Assembly: GCA_947495695.1 (NCBI GenBank)
Contig: CANLZP010000001.1
Coordinates: forward strand, 1,323,069 to 1,387,068
Origin: an uncultured Erythrobacter sp.
GTDB taxonomy: Bacteria; Pseudomonadota; Alphaproteobacteria; Sphingomonadales; Sphingomonadaceae
Length of the DNA stretch: 64,000 nt
Reading direction: 5' to 3'
Shown: piece by piece, positions 18,609 to 26,621 of the stretch
Numbering within the stretch: the first letter of the stretch is position 1
Layout: each line of letters opens with the position of its first letter
Translations under genes and position numbers: made by a program
The notes under the pieces: generated by a model
Database searches by the model: none
The model's input: the letters and a program-made list of their open reading frames with translations, nothing else
Told to the model about the DNA's origin: nothing

Positions 18609-19311
18609 AACGTTCCTGATTTGGGGCAATTCTTGCAGGAGCAATTGGGCCAAGAGGGTCATGCTCAGAAGCAAAATCGTTGATCTTCAAGGAAGAACGC
18701 TGAGATTCGAATTGTGCGAGTTCCCTTGCTTCCAATTTCGCAAGGACCCAGTTTTCCCAAGCCAATCTTCTATTTTTGCGGGATTGCCGTGTATTAGCAT
18801 GCGGAATCGGTTGGTCAGGCTCGGGTAATCCTAATGCTCCACAAATCTCGCGCCACCCATCACCATTCTCCCAACAAATTTCGGTGAGCCTGTCTCCTAG
18901 GAAGCTCCGAACCTGCGTGTTGTGCTCGTTGTAGAAGTCGAGAAACGCCTTTGGGTTGTTTGCCGGATACTCAGCGCCAAAAAAGTACCTGTGTAAGTGC
19001 CGGACGTAACCATCCACGCGCATGGTATGTGCGTCCATGCTCGAGAGCCAGACTTCAGGACTCTTCCTGGTTGTAAGGAAGAATTTTGCATCAGGATACC
19101 GTTCTGCGATCTCGCGATACATTACAAAGAAAGGCCAGTCGTCAAAGCTTTGATGCTTGGTTAGCGCATCCCAAGCGGGCTTATCATTGCCAGCCATAAA
19201 TTGGCGAACAATTGCGTAGTCATATGTCTTGTGTTGGAACCCCAACATTCGCATGCATTCGGCGAAGGTTGTTGTTCCAGTCTTCATGCAGCCTAAGCAA
19301 AAAATTTTCAT
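18598..19311 (-). CDS. Sulfotransferase-family P-loop protein
   Basis: Cytoplasmic protein of 237 residues with the PAPS-binding loop at the N-terminus, FCLGCMKTGTTTFAECMRML (residues 4-23, K-T-G-T-T-T), and the 3'-phosphate region FFLTTRKSPEVWLSSMDAH with the expected Arg and Ser. This matches small bacterial sulfotransferases that move sulfate from PAPS to sugar or other hydroxyls. Located as the last gene of a leftward glycosyltransferase series, it may sulfate the glycan being built. The acceptor is inferred from context only. The start ATG 19311 directly precedes the P-loop. Confidence 0.78.
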   Translation of the reverse strand: MKIFCLGCMKTGTTTFAECMRMLGFQHKTYDYAIVRQFMAGNDKPAWDALTKHQSFDDWPFFVMYREIAERYPDAKFFLTTRKSPEVWLSSMDAHTMRVDGYVRHLHRYFFGAEYPANNPKAFLDFYNEHNTQVRSFLGDRLTEICWENGDGWREICGALGLPEPDQPIPHANTRQSRKNRRLAWENWVLAKLEARELAQFESQRSSLKINDFASEHDPLGPIAPARIAPNQERSKT

Positions 19312-19373
19312 ACTGTTTCCAAGTCTAAATTCTGAAGTGATAAAGGCAGCTGCTGCGAATTACAGATGATATC

Positions 19374-20264
19374 TTATTCTCTTGAATCCATTCTCCCCAA
19401 TTGCACTGCAAGCTCTCTTAGCCAACGCGCAGATTTGGTCTGATTTCTCACGAGAAAGTTCCCACCGGCAAAAGCTGCATAGTAGGACGCTCTCAAAAAG
19501 GGCCTTACCTTTCTCTTCAGGGATGATGGGCTTGTTTTCGGTTCACTTCGACCAATTCTAACAGATCGGTTAAAAAATGAGCGGAGCGTCGCTTCATTGG
19601 GCTGAATAATGTGTTCAACGCACGCATTTGGCACGAATTGCACACTACCGTCAGCGGCGGACAGCCTACGCGCAAAGTCGGTATCTTCTCCGCCTCTTGG
19701 GACCGAACTGTTCCCCCAATTTGCATTGACCGTGTCAAACCGAACGCCAGCCGTTGCTTCTTTTCGAACTGCGAAATTCCCGCCCTTGAGGTTGTACGAT
19801 GGGACAGGGCCGGCCGCACAATCAATAGGCGTGCAACCGCAGGCTAGTCCTTCGTCTGTCAAGTCCTCAAGCCACGTAGGTGGCGTTTCGACCCAATAGG
19901 GCCGCACCTGACCAGCGAAGACGTTGATGCTTGGGTTGGCGGTGAAGGAATCAATGTAAGCTCGCACGATTTCAGGGGTAACGATAACATCATCGTCGAA
20001 GAATACGACCAAACCGCCCTTTGCTTCGTCCAATGCCAGATTTAGGGCTAGCGACTTGCCGGGAGTATCAACAAACAACACCTTTGCTGGCTTATCGCTC
20101 GCAAACTCTTCCATCAATTCGCGCGTCTCGTCTGTGCTTGCGCTATCGACGAGCAAAAACTCGATTGCCAGACCAAATTCCTCGATCTGATCGATGGATT
20201 GCAAACACTTTGGAAGAGTATCTACGCCATTCCGGCTTGCCATAATAATCGTTACGTCGGTCAT
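19374..20264 (-). CDS. Glycosyltransferase family 2
   Basis: GT-A fold glycosyltransferase of 296 residues from ATG 20264, where the fold begins (MTDVTIIMASRNG). The nucleotide-binding DSASTDET and metal-binding FDDDV (DxD) motifs are present, and an acidic pair (GGEDTDFARRL) fits the catalytic base region. Upstream in-frame starts at 20279 and 20330 would add a poor leader. It would add a sugar from a nucleotide donor to a lipid-linked or protein-linked acceptor on the cytoplasmic face. It is part of the leftward cluster 18598-24344. Confidence 0.85.
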   Translation of the reverse strand: MTDVTIIMASRNGVDTLPKCLQSIDQIEEFGLAIEFLLVDSASTDETRELMEEFASDKPAKVLFVDTPGKSLALNLALDEAKGGLVVFFDDDVIVTPEIVRAYIDSFTANPSINVFAGQVRPYWVETPPTWLEDLTDEGLACGCTPIDCAAGPVPSYNLKGGNFAVRKEATAGVRFDTVNANWGNSSVPRGGEDTDFARRLSAADGSVQFVPNACVEHIIQPNEATLRSFFNRSVRIGRSEPKTSPSSLKRKVRPFLRASYYAAFAGGNFLVRNQTKSARWLRELAVQLGRMDSRE

Positions 20265-20334
20265 TGAGAAAGTTAGCATTCCTGCATTCGAGAATTTTGC
20301 ATTGGGGTGTCCTAATCCAAACCAGCTCAAGCAC

Positions 20335-21243
20335 CTACAGCTTCTCTCGCATTACAATAGAAATCAACCACCGCCCTAAATATCGCGCGAGCGTTGCTAC
20401 CGACCCCGGTTTTGGGCGGCGAAGGAGCGAAAAGAGCGTACTGCCAGCAGCCTTACCGTATTCGCCAAAGTTAGACGCTATCCAAGCCTGTACCTCGAAA
20501 TGACGTGCATTAATGTAGCGAAGATCCGAAGCGCTCCATCGTTCGGCCAAGACTTGGCTCATAACATAATTGTGCCCCGCCAACGCCCTGTCTCTTTGAG
20601 CCGTAATTCTGTCAGAGCGACCAACTTCCTGCTTTGTCAAAATCTGGTCAACAAAGGTAACTTGCCCACCACGTTGTAAGATTCGAAACCAAAGATCCCA
20701 GTCCTGACATGAGGGTAGGCTAGGGGTGAACCCGCCAACCGCGTCAAAGTCTAACTTTCTCACGCAGACGCTAGAGCAACCTCCCAGAAAATTTGAAGCT
20801 GCAATATGCGCCAGAACGGACTTGGTAGAATCTGGCGCCGAATTGTTGCACAAATCGACTATTGTTCCGTCCAGCTCCACTAATTCTGCGGGATTATAGG
20901 AAATCGCAGCTGAAGGTTTTTCAGATAGCGCGGAAGCATGCCTCTCGAGGCGCTCTGGTTCCCACCAGTCGTCTGAGTCAAGAAAGGCAATGACATCGCC
21001 ACCACATTCGCGCACACCCAAATTCCGTGAGATTGGCGCGCCTAAAGACGTATCATTGCGAATAAGTTTGTAACCAGCATACCGTTCAATAACCTCTCTG
21101 ATTTTGGCGGCTTCTTGGTCGGACGATCCATCATCGATCACAGTGACATCATAACACTTCAGAGTTTGCGAAGCCACGCTGTCCAAAGCGCGCTCAAGCT
21201 GGCTTGCGCGATTTCGTGTGGGTATGACGACAGAAAGCAGCAT
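20335..21243 (-). CDS. Glycosyltransferase family 2
   Basis: GT2 enzyme of 302 residues: MLLSVVIPTRNRASQLERAL opens the GT-A fold, followed by DDGSSD, the DxD-type FLDSDDWWEPERLERH and a C-terminal helical part. The sequence SCQDWDLWFRIL is the usual catalytic (E/Q)DWDL region. The residue before the Asp is Gln rather than Glu, as seen in a number of GT2 proteins. Sugar donor cannot be told. The gene lies 70 bases upstream of the next leftward glycosyltransferase. Confidence 0.85.
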   Translation of the reverse strand: MLLSVVIPTRNRASQLERALDSVASQTLKCYDVTVIDDGSSDQEAAKIREVIERYAGYKLIRNDTSLGAPISRNLGVRECGGDVIAFLDSDDWWEPERLERHASALSEKPSAAISYNPAELVELDGTIVDLCNNSAPDSTKSVLAHIAASNFLGGCSSVCVRKLDFDAVGGFTPSLPSCQDWDLWFRILQRGGQVTFVDQILTKQEVGRSDRITAQRDRALAGHNYVMSQVLAERWSASDLRYINARHFEVQAWIASNFGEYGKAAGSTLFSLLRRPKPGSVATLARYLGRWLISIVMREKL

Positions 21244-21397
21244 TTAGTCTCCTTATGCGGCCCTAACTGAGTTGCTATGGCTCCAAACATGCGGAAGCGA
21301 CCTGATTCTCATGGAAAGAACAGCCAATCAGTTGAACCGAGCGCAGCCAGGCATTCCGGCAATCGATCGGCTCGGTTTCTGGTGCAGACTACCAAAC

Positions 21398-22324
21398 TCA
21401 ATCGCATTGGGTGGCTCCTGCCCGGTAAAGCCCTTCAGCCAGGCCAAAATGGCCGTTTGCGCGCGCGCGACGCTCAAAATTCTGACCGGGAATAAAAGAG
21501 CCGGCCAATAAGATCGCGCCCTTCAACAATTCGAGGCATGATTTTGGTGCTCGCCTCCACCAGGGCATCGCACTTTCCAGCTGCATCAACGCTGCCGAAG
21601 AACGACCCTGCCAATACATGCGCTCGAGAAACCACTTTCTGGTTAGTCGATCTGCTGGAGCATGGTGTTGGACACTAACGTCAGGGCTGTAATATCCACG
21701 ATATCCTGATTGAGCTAGGCGCCGTTTTAGGAGCGTTTCCTCACCTGATAGGAGCAGGCTGCCAATACGGCCTACTTCGGATGAGAATCCGCCATGCTGC
21801 TGAAGAAGATGACGCGGAATGATCATATTCGCCCCAACAATTCCGACATCCTCGTCGACATACTGCGATGCTGGCCCAAGATCGACCATACTTAGCAGAC
21901 TGAGCAATTGATCGCCGAGCCAATCGGGGCGAGGCTTTTCCCAAATGGGTTCAACCCGACCGCCCAACATGCCAACGTCCTGTTTGCCCTGCTCAATCGC
22001 ATGAGCTGCATGGGTGAGCCAAGATACGCTGGGGATCGCATCGTCATCCAGATATGCAATGTATTGGCCTGTGGCATTTCGCCAGCCCGTGTTGCGTGCA
22101 ATAGAGAGCCCGAGTTCGGGTTCATACACATACCGCAGGTTTTGAGCGCCGCCTTGAAACTCTGCTACCGTTTGCTTGGTCTTATCGGTAGAAGCATTAT
22201 CGATAACAAGCACCTCGAACAGGCCCGTTGGAAAGTCTTGCCGGGCAACGCCTGCCAGTGCCTTTGCCAGATAATTCGCCCGGTTATAGGTGCAGATCAC
22301 GATACTAAAGATTAGGTCCGGCAT
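21398..22324 (-). CDS. Glycosyltransferase family 2
   Basis: GT2 enzyme of 308 residues: MPDLIFSIVICTYNRANYLAKAL, DNASTDKTKQTV, DxD in YLDDDAIPSVSWL, and LSGEETLLKRRL near the catalytic acid. The C-terminal part has a hydrophobic stretch (LKGAILLAGSF), possibly membrane-associated. It lies six bases downstream of the next gene (22331-23272), so the two are probably cotranscribed. The 154-base gap to the following gene holds nothing I can identify. Confidence 0.85.
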   Translation of the reverse strand: MPDLIFSIVICTYNRANYLAKALAGVARQDFPTGLFEVLVIDNASTDKTKQTVAEFQGGAQNLRYVYEPELGLSIARNTGWRNATGQYIAYLDDDAIPSVSWLTHAAHAIEQGKQDVGMLGGRVEPIWEKPRPDWLGDQLLSLLSMVDLGPASQYVDEDVGIVGANMIIPRHLLQQHGGFSSEVGRIGSLLLSGEETLLKRRLAQSGYRGYYSPDVSVQHHAPADRLTRKWFLERMYWQGRSSAALMQLESAMPWWRRAPKSCLELLKGAILLAGSFIPGQNFERRARANGHFGLAEGLYRAGATQCD

Positions 22325-22330
22325 GGTTTT

Positions 22331-23272
22331 TCAACGGATCCGTTCAATACGTAAAGAGATCAACTTGTAGTAGAGGGTGGGGCCCAGAAGTGCGAGCAGC
22401 AATCCACCAATAATTCGTTTATCGAAGGAGTAGATCATCAATCCCCTTACAAAATTTGCTATGCCTATTCGCCATCTTCCAGCCAGCATTGCCTGATGCC
22501 CGACCTTCGCATGGCGGTATCCTACAGCTCTACGCTGGTTGACACCCAATGGGCCAGCATGTGCCCTTACGAATTCGAGATATTTTAGCTCACCAACGAA
22601 CATTGCATCGCTGTTTCTGGTCAATCGTTCACCCTTGTGCTCGGTGAATTGCACCAATCTTTCTGGCAAGACGTACAGGCCATGGCGCAAAAGGAAGCGG
22701 AGCAAGAATTCCCGGTCTTCAGCCGTAGGCATGTCCTCACGGTAACCACCAAGGCCAATAAAGGTTTGACGATGAAACATTAGGGTGGAGGGTGTAATGT
22801 TCTCATCAGAATACGTTAGGCTGGCAATGATGTCATTTGGCAATGATGGCCTTTCCGGATTCGATGTGAAATTTCCATTGTGATCGACTATTGAAATCTG
22901 GCAGCCACATGCCATCACCTCATCAGCTTGGCTGGCCAACAAATTTACCTGTCGTTCAATCTTGTAGGCAAGCCACTTATCATCATCATCAAGGAATGCG
23001 ACGAACCGCCCTTTTGCTTTGGATACTCCAAGGTTTCGGGCAGCACTTACACCTTTGGCGCGTTCGTTGCGGACAATGCGTAGGTCAATGCTTTCTGGTG
23101 TCTCGAACATTTCCTTAGAAACTGGGGTTGCAGACCCATCGTCGACAATAACGAGTTCAAGCGGACGATAGGTTTGCTGCAGCACGCTGGAAACGGCCCG
23201 TCGAAGAAAATCGGTTCGATCCTTTGTCGTGATGATCGCTGTGACCAAATCTGTCGCATTTTCTTGGTTCAT
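22331..23272 (-). CDS. Glycosyltransferase family 2
   Basis: GT2 enzyme of 313 residues with DDGSATPV, the DxD motif FLDDDDKWLAYKIERQ and TAEDREFLLRFL (catalytic ED). A hydrophobic C-terminal segment (IIGGLLLALLGPTLYYKL) may anchor it in the inner membrane. It follows the GT4 gene by 34 bases. Acceptor and donor sugars cannot be assigned from sequence. Confidence 0.85.
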   Translation of the reverse strand: MNQENATDLVTAIITTKDRTDFLRRAVSSVLQQTYRPLELVIVDDGSATPVSKEMFETPESIDLRIVRNERAKGVSAARNLGVSKAKGRFVAFLDDDDKWLAYKIERQVNLLASQADEVMACGCQISIVDHNGNFTSNPERPSLPNDIIASLTYSDENITPSTLMFHRQTFIGLGGYREDMPTAEDREFLLRFLLRHGLYVLPERLVQFTEHKGERLTRNSDAMFVGELKYLEFVRAHAGPLGVNQRRAVGYRHAKVGHQAMLAGRWRIGIANFVRGLMIYSFDKRIIGGLLLALLGPTLYYKLISLRIERIR

Positions 23273-23306
23273 CAGCTTACCCGTTTCCGGCCCCTCATGA
23301 TTCGCA

Positions 23307-24344
23307 CTAGATGAGTGACACCAACGCTCGTTCCATTTCCGTGATCCAACGGCTCAACGAAAACTTCTCAATCGCATGCTGGCGGAGCAAATCTTGCTTG
23401 ATCGAGAATTGATTGCGATCCTCCATGACGGCCCGAATATCGCTTACGAACCCATCAATGTCATCGGGTTGCCTGATGATACCCCCATTTCTAGGAATCA
23501 GGTCATCGACTGCTGTATTAGGGCACGCCGCGACCGGCACACCGCAAGCCATGGCTTCTGCCGCAGCGAGACCAAAGCCCTCCATTCGCGACGGAAACAG
23601 TAACAGGTCAGACTGGCGATAGGCGTTCCGAACGCCATGCCTATCCAGAACGCCGGTGTATCTGCCCTTCGGGTTTGGCAATCCATGAACCGGTTTCTCG
23701 CCAACGCAAGTGAATTCCACTGCATCACCAAGGCGAACAACAATCTTATCTATGATATCAAAACCCTTTCGCAGGCTCGGCTTTCCTACAAACAGGAGGC
23801 GAAAAGGTTTATCCGGCCCATCAGACCTATTCTGATCTGACATATCAGCGTCAGCCAAGGGGCAGAAAAAATCTGTATCAATGCCATTGCTGATGGTTTC
23901 CACGTGATTTGCGCCGAGAATGCTCTTCATTTGTTTCGCAACGGTTGAGCTTACCGCAATATTCAAGGCCGCCTTTCGGACAGCCGCTTTTTCCATCGGT
24001 TTCACAAAAGTCCGGTGAAATGCAGTTTGGGCTATCCCCTTAAATGCATCGAGCTTTGGATCATGCACCACGAGGTGGCACACGGACACGGTCGGTATCT
24101 CATTGTATGTGAAGGCGGCGGCATTCCAGCTGTTAGCCAAGATCACATTTGCGTCCTTGGGGGGGCGAGCTGGGGCAAGCCAGGGCATATATTGAAAGGT
24201 ATGAGCGATCTCATCGATCGTTACAATGTGGCCCAGATCGCGCAGATGGTTTGCCAAAACGCGCGTGTAAACTTCCGAGCCTGTCCCGGTTAGAATAAGC
24301 GGCATCCAAAGATGCAGTTTCTTGGATTGTTCCCGCGAGCTCAC
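23307..24344 (-). CDS. Glycosyltransferase family 4 (GT-B fold)
   Basis: Retaining GT4 enzyme of 345 residues. The N-terminal acceptor domain includes TGTGSEVYTRVLANHLRDLGH; the C-terminal donor-binding domain has LLFVGKPSLRKGFDII and the EX7E motif in MEGFGLAAAEAMACGVPVAA. It is the first gene of the leftward glycan series and so probably the most promoter-proximal. The GTG at 24344 is accepted as start because no better ATG lies before the first beta strand. A later ATG (24305) would cut into it. Confidence 0.86.
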   Translation of the reverse strand: MSSREQSKKLHLWMPLILTGTGSEVYTRVLANHLRDLGHIVTIDEIAHTFQYMPWLAPARPPKDANVILANSWNAAAFTYNEIPTVSVCHLVVHDPKLDAFKGIAQTAFHRTFVKPMEKAAVRKAALNIAVSSTVAKQMKSILGANHVETISNGIDTDFFCPLADADMSDQNRSDGPDKPFRLLFVGKPSLRKGFDIIDKIVVRLGDAVEFTCVGEKPVHGLPNPKGRYTGVLDRHGVRNAYRQSDLLLFPSRMEGFGLAAAEAMACGVPVAACPNTAVDDLIPRNGGIIRQPDDIDGFVSDIRAVMEDRNQFSIKQDLLRQHAIEKFSLSRWITEMERALVSLI

Positions 24345-24443
24345 CCACGGTCTATAACCAAAGGCGAGAACTGGGTCTACGGGTCTTGCCGCTCCATTTG
24401 GTTGAGTGGAAATGTCAGGAAATGATCGGCTATGATCGTCAAG

Positions 24444-25775
24444 CTAGTTTATCCTGGGAACTGGCTGGCCAACTTTGAGCGGGTCCGCCGCCTCGATAGT
24501 TTCAACCACCTGGGGCGCGGTGGTGGGGAAGCGGACACGCCACATAATCAGTGACAGAACCGCAAACACGCCAGCCACAACCAGATACATCAATTGCGGG
24601 CTGCCCATCGCGTCAGTGGTTGCGGCCAACGAGTTTCCCAGCGGTCGCCCTACGTTGGATGCGGCCATATAGAGCGTGAACTGCGTTGCTGCGACGCGGG
24701 CATCGCACAAACGCATGGCGATCGGGATGAAGGCGACCGACATCATCGTAGCAAAGAATTCAATTTGCCAGAAATAGGCTGTCAGAAGGATTGGATTGGA
24801 CCAATATTCTTTAGATAGCCCAAATCCAAGCGCGAACAGACCAATCAGGATGCACATGATCAGGCCGGCGCGCTGGGCGCCCAATTTCATACCCAGCCAG
24901 CCTCCTATCGTCATTGCGAACAGCCCAACGGCGAGCTGTGCGGTTGAGATCGTGTTGGTGTATTCGGTCTGCCCCCAGCCCCCGATGCTGGTGGCCAGCA
25001 CGGGATGATAGGCCTCTGCAACACCGCTGGGCATCGACCGCAGGAAGAAAATCACCAGGGCCACCAGGCTGAGCGGCGCGAGCATTGCCTTGGCGCTGTT
25101 GATCAAAAGGGGTGGCCATGCCTCCACCTGGATTGCTTTGTTACGCGGATGGGCCTGTCCCTTGCTCCACGGCAAACGACCTTCGCCAGTGCGCTCGCGC
25201 ATAAATATCCCGAATATAAGGACGCAGGACACCACGATGGCTGCTGCCAGATAGCCAGCACCCGTGCCATATGTGTCGATCAACTGGCCGGCACCAAATG
25301 TCGTTGCCGAGATGCCAAGGACTTGCGCGCCGAACATCACGCCTGTTGCCTTTGCGCGTTCATCCTCTGCCATGATGTCGACCGCCAGACCGTCAATCGA
25401 CACGTCTTGAAAAGCGGTGCCGGCATTGGCAAGAAATCCAAGTGTCGACAGCAACCACAATTCGGTGGATCCTGGTGACAGGACCGCGGCGACCAACAGG
25501 ATGGCGACGATGAAAGACTGCGCGCCAATGATCCAGATGCGGCGCCTTCCCATCGGCAAATAGGTGTACCGATCCATAATGAAGCCGACAAAAAACTTGA
25601 GCGTCCAAGGCAGGATTGCAGCGCTAACAACACCAGCGACGGCCACTGTGGATGCGCCGTTGGCAGCGAGCCAGGCTGGAATGGCGTAGAAAAATAACCC
25701 GACGGGCACGCCTTGGGTAAAATAGAACAGGAATACGGTCAGCAGTCGCAGTTTTGCACTTTGCTCAAGTATCAT
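24444..25775 (-). CDS. MFS transporter of the PAT/AmpG-like type
   Basis: Inner-membrane transporter of 443 residues with about 12 helices. The start LLTVFLFYFTQGVPVGLFFYAIPAWLAANG and the first-repeat loop DRYTYLPMGRRRIWIIGAQ, followed by FQDVSIDGLAVD, are typical of AmpG-like peptide/acetyl-CoA transporter family members. Those move muropeptides or acyl-CoAs; substrate here is unknown. ATG 25775 is preferred (GGGGGC upstream). The earlier start at 25811 would prefix an unlikely leader. It lies between the glycan cluster and the secreted protein at 25993 with no clear partner. Confidence 0.75.
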   Translation of the reverse strand: MILEQSAKLRLLTVFLFYFTQGVPVGLFFYAIPAWLAANGASTVAVAGVVSAAILPWTLKFFVGFIMDRYTYLPMGRRRIWIIGAQSFIVAILLVAAVLSPGSTELWLLSTLGFLANAGTAFQDVSIDGLAVDIMAEDERAKATGVMFGAQVLGISATTFGAGQLIDTYGTGAGYLAAAIVVSCVLIFGIFMRERTGEGRLPWSKGQAHPRNKAIQVEAWPPLLINSAKAMLAPLSLVALVIFFLRSMPSGVAEAYHPVLATSIGGWGQTEYTNTISTAQLAVGLFAMTIGGWLGMKLGAQRAGLIMCILIGLFALGFGLSKEYWSNPILLTAYFWQIEFFATMMSVAFIPIAMRLCDARVAATQFTLYMAASNVGRPLGNSLAATTDAMGSPQLMYLVVAGVFAVLSLIMWRVRFPTTAPQVVETIEAADPLKVGQPVPRIN

Positions 25776-25888
25776 AATGTACGGCCCCCAACCGCCTGCC
25801 AAATGCCGCAATGCGCAAAATCGTTTGATGTAAGTGATCGCAGGGCCAGATGTGCCGGAGAGGCGGAACGGTCTGTGTGACTTACAGG

Positions 25889-25951
25889 AGGTCTATGCGC
25901 CAGACCTACAAGAACTCCGGCGGGCAGTAGGGTCGCAGTTACTGCCCGCCG
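25889..25951. terminator. Two stacked inverted repeats, likely terminator region
   Basis: A 12-bp perfect inverted repeat, CGGCGGGCAGTA at 25918-25929 with TACTGCCCGCCG at 25940-25951, next to a 6-bp repeat AGGTCT/AGACCT at 25889-25907. It lies downstream of the leftward gene 25993-26454 and upstream of the leftward MFS gene. The most likely role is terminating the former, though a T-run is weak. Confidence 0.55.
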
Positions 25952-25992
25952 AAGCTCAGGAAAGGTTGGAATGTTCAATCAAACCGATTGGA

Positions 25993-26454
25993 TCAGTCGA
26001 TAAACTTAACTTCGCGCATCACGGCAACACTCTTGATTTCGCGAATTTTGTTGTAGAGCTTGAGCACGGTTTCGTTGCCCTGATCGATGTTCGCTTTTCC
26101 GTAAGCTTCCATGAACGCCATATAGCGTTCTTTGTTGGGCTGAAGCATTTCGCCGCTGGGGAAGGTAACGCGAAGGACCATGTTGTAATCGTCCTTATTG
26201 GCGACAAAGTAGATCGCATAGCTGGATACCGTTCCAAGCTCTTTCTGAATCTTGTTTGCGGCTAGCCAAGTGCTCTTCAAACCTTCGAGATAGGTCTCTT
26301 GTTGGCCCAGTTCGACCTGAACGAAGGTTAGTTCTGTAACACCTTCAGCAGGTTCCCAATTCTCGTACATTTCCATTTGCGCTGCGGCAGGTGTCGCCAT
26401 TGGCAACGCGATTGCAACAGCTGCAGCAGCCAGTACGGTCTTCAGTTTGATCAC
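25993..26454 (-). CDS. Small secreted protein of unknown function
   Basis: Protein of 153 residues starting at GTG 26454, which has AAGGGGAAA upstream and yields a clean signal peptide (KLKTVLAAAAVAIALPMATPAAAQ). The longer frame to 26709 would run through the divergent promoter. The mature part is acidic-aromatic and helical in look (GQQETYLEGLKSTWLAANKI, YGKANIDQGNETVLKLYNKI) with no motif I recognise; it is probably periplasmic. It is divergent from the winged-helix/TPR regulator at 26622, which might control it. Confidence 0.75.
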   Translation of the reverse strand: MIKLKTVLAAAAVAIALPMATPAAAQMEMYENWEPAEGVTELTFVQVELGQQETYLEGLKSTWLAANKIQKELGTVSSYAIYFVANKDDYNMVLRVTFPSGEMLQPNKERYMAFMEAYGKANIDQGNETVLKLYNKIREIKSVAVMREVKFID

Positions 26455-26589
26455 AGTGATTTCCCCTTCTCTTTGATGTCCGTTTCGGAGTTGGCATTGT
26501 CTCGCAAGACTCGTCCTGTGGGAAAGGTGAGGGAAAGGTGAGGGGATTGAAAACTCTAGAGAATTCCGTAAGGTTGGCGCGCTGTTCTG

Positions 26590-26601
26590 TGTGACGTCAC
26601 A
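26590..26601. promoter_or_regulatory. Perfect 12-bp palindrome in a divergent promoter
   Basis: TGTGACGTCACA lies 20 bases before the GTG of the winged-helix regulator gene and within the intergenic region shared with the secreted protein gene. A tandem 11-bp direct repeat (GGGAAAGGTGA, 26520-26541) stands nearby. Both are plausible regulator contacts. The spacing is too short for a standard Crp site. Confidence 0.45.
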
Positions 26602-26621
26602 ATCGCAGCAGGGGGACATCG

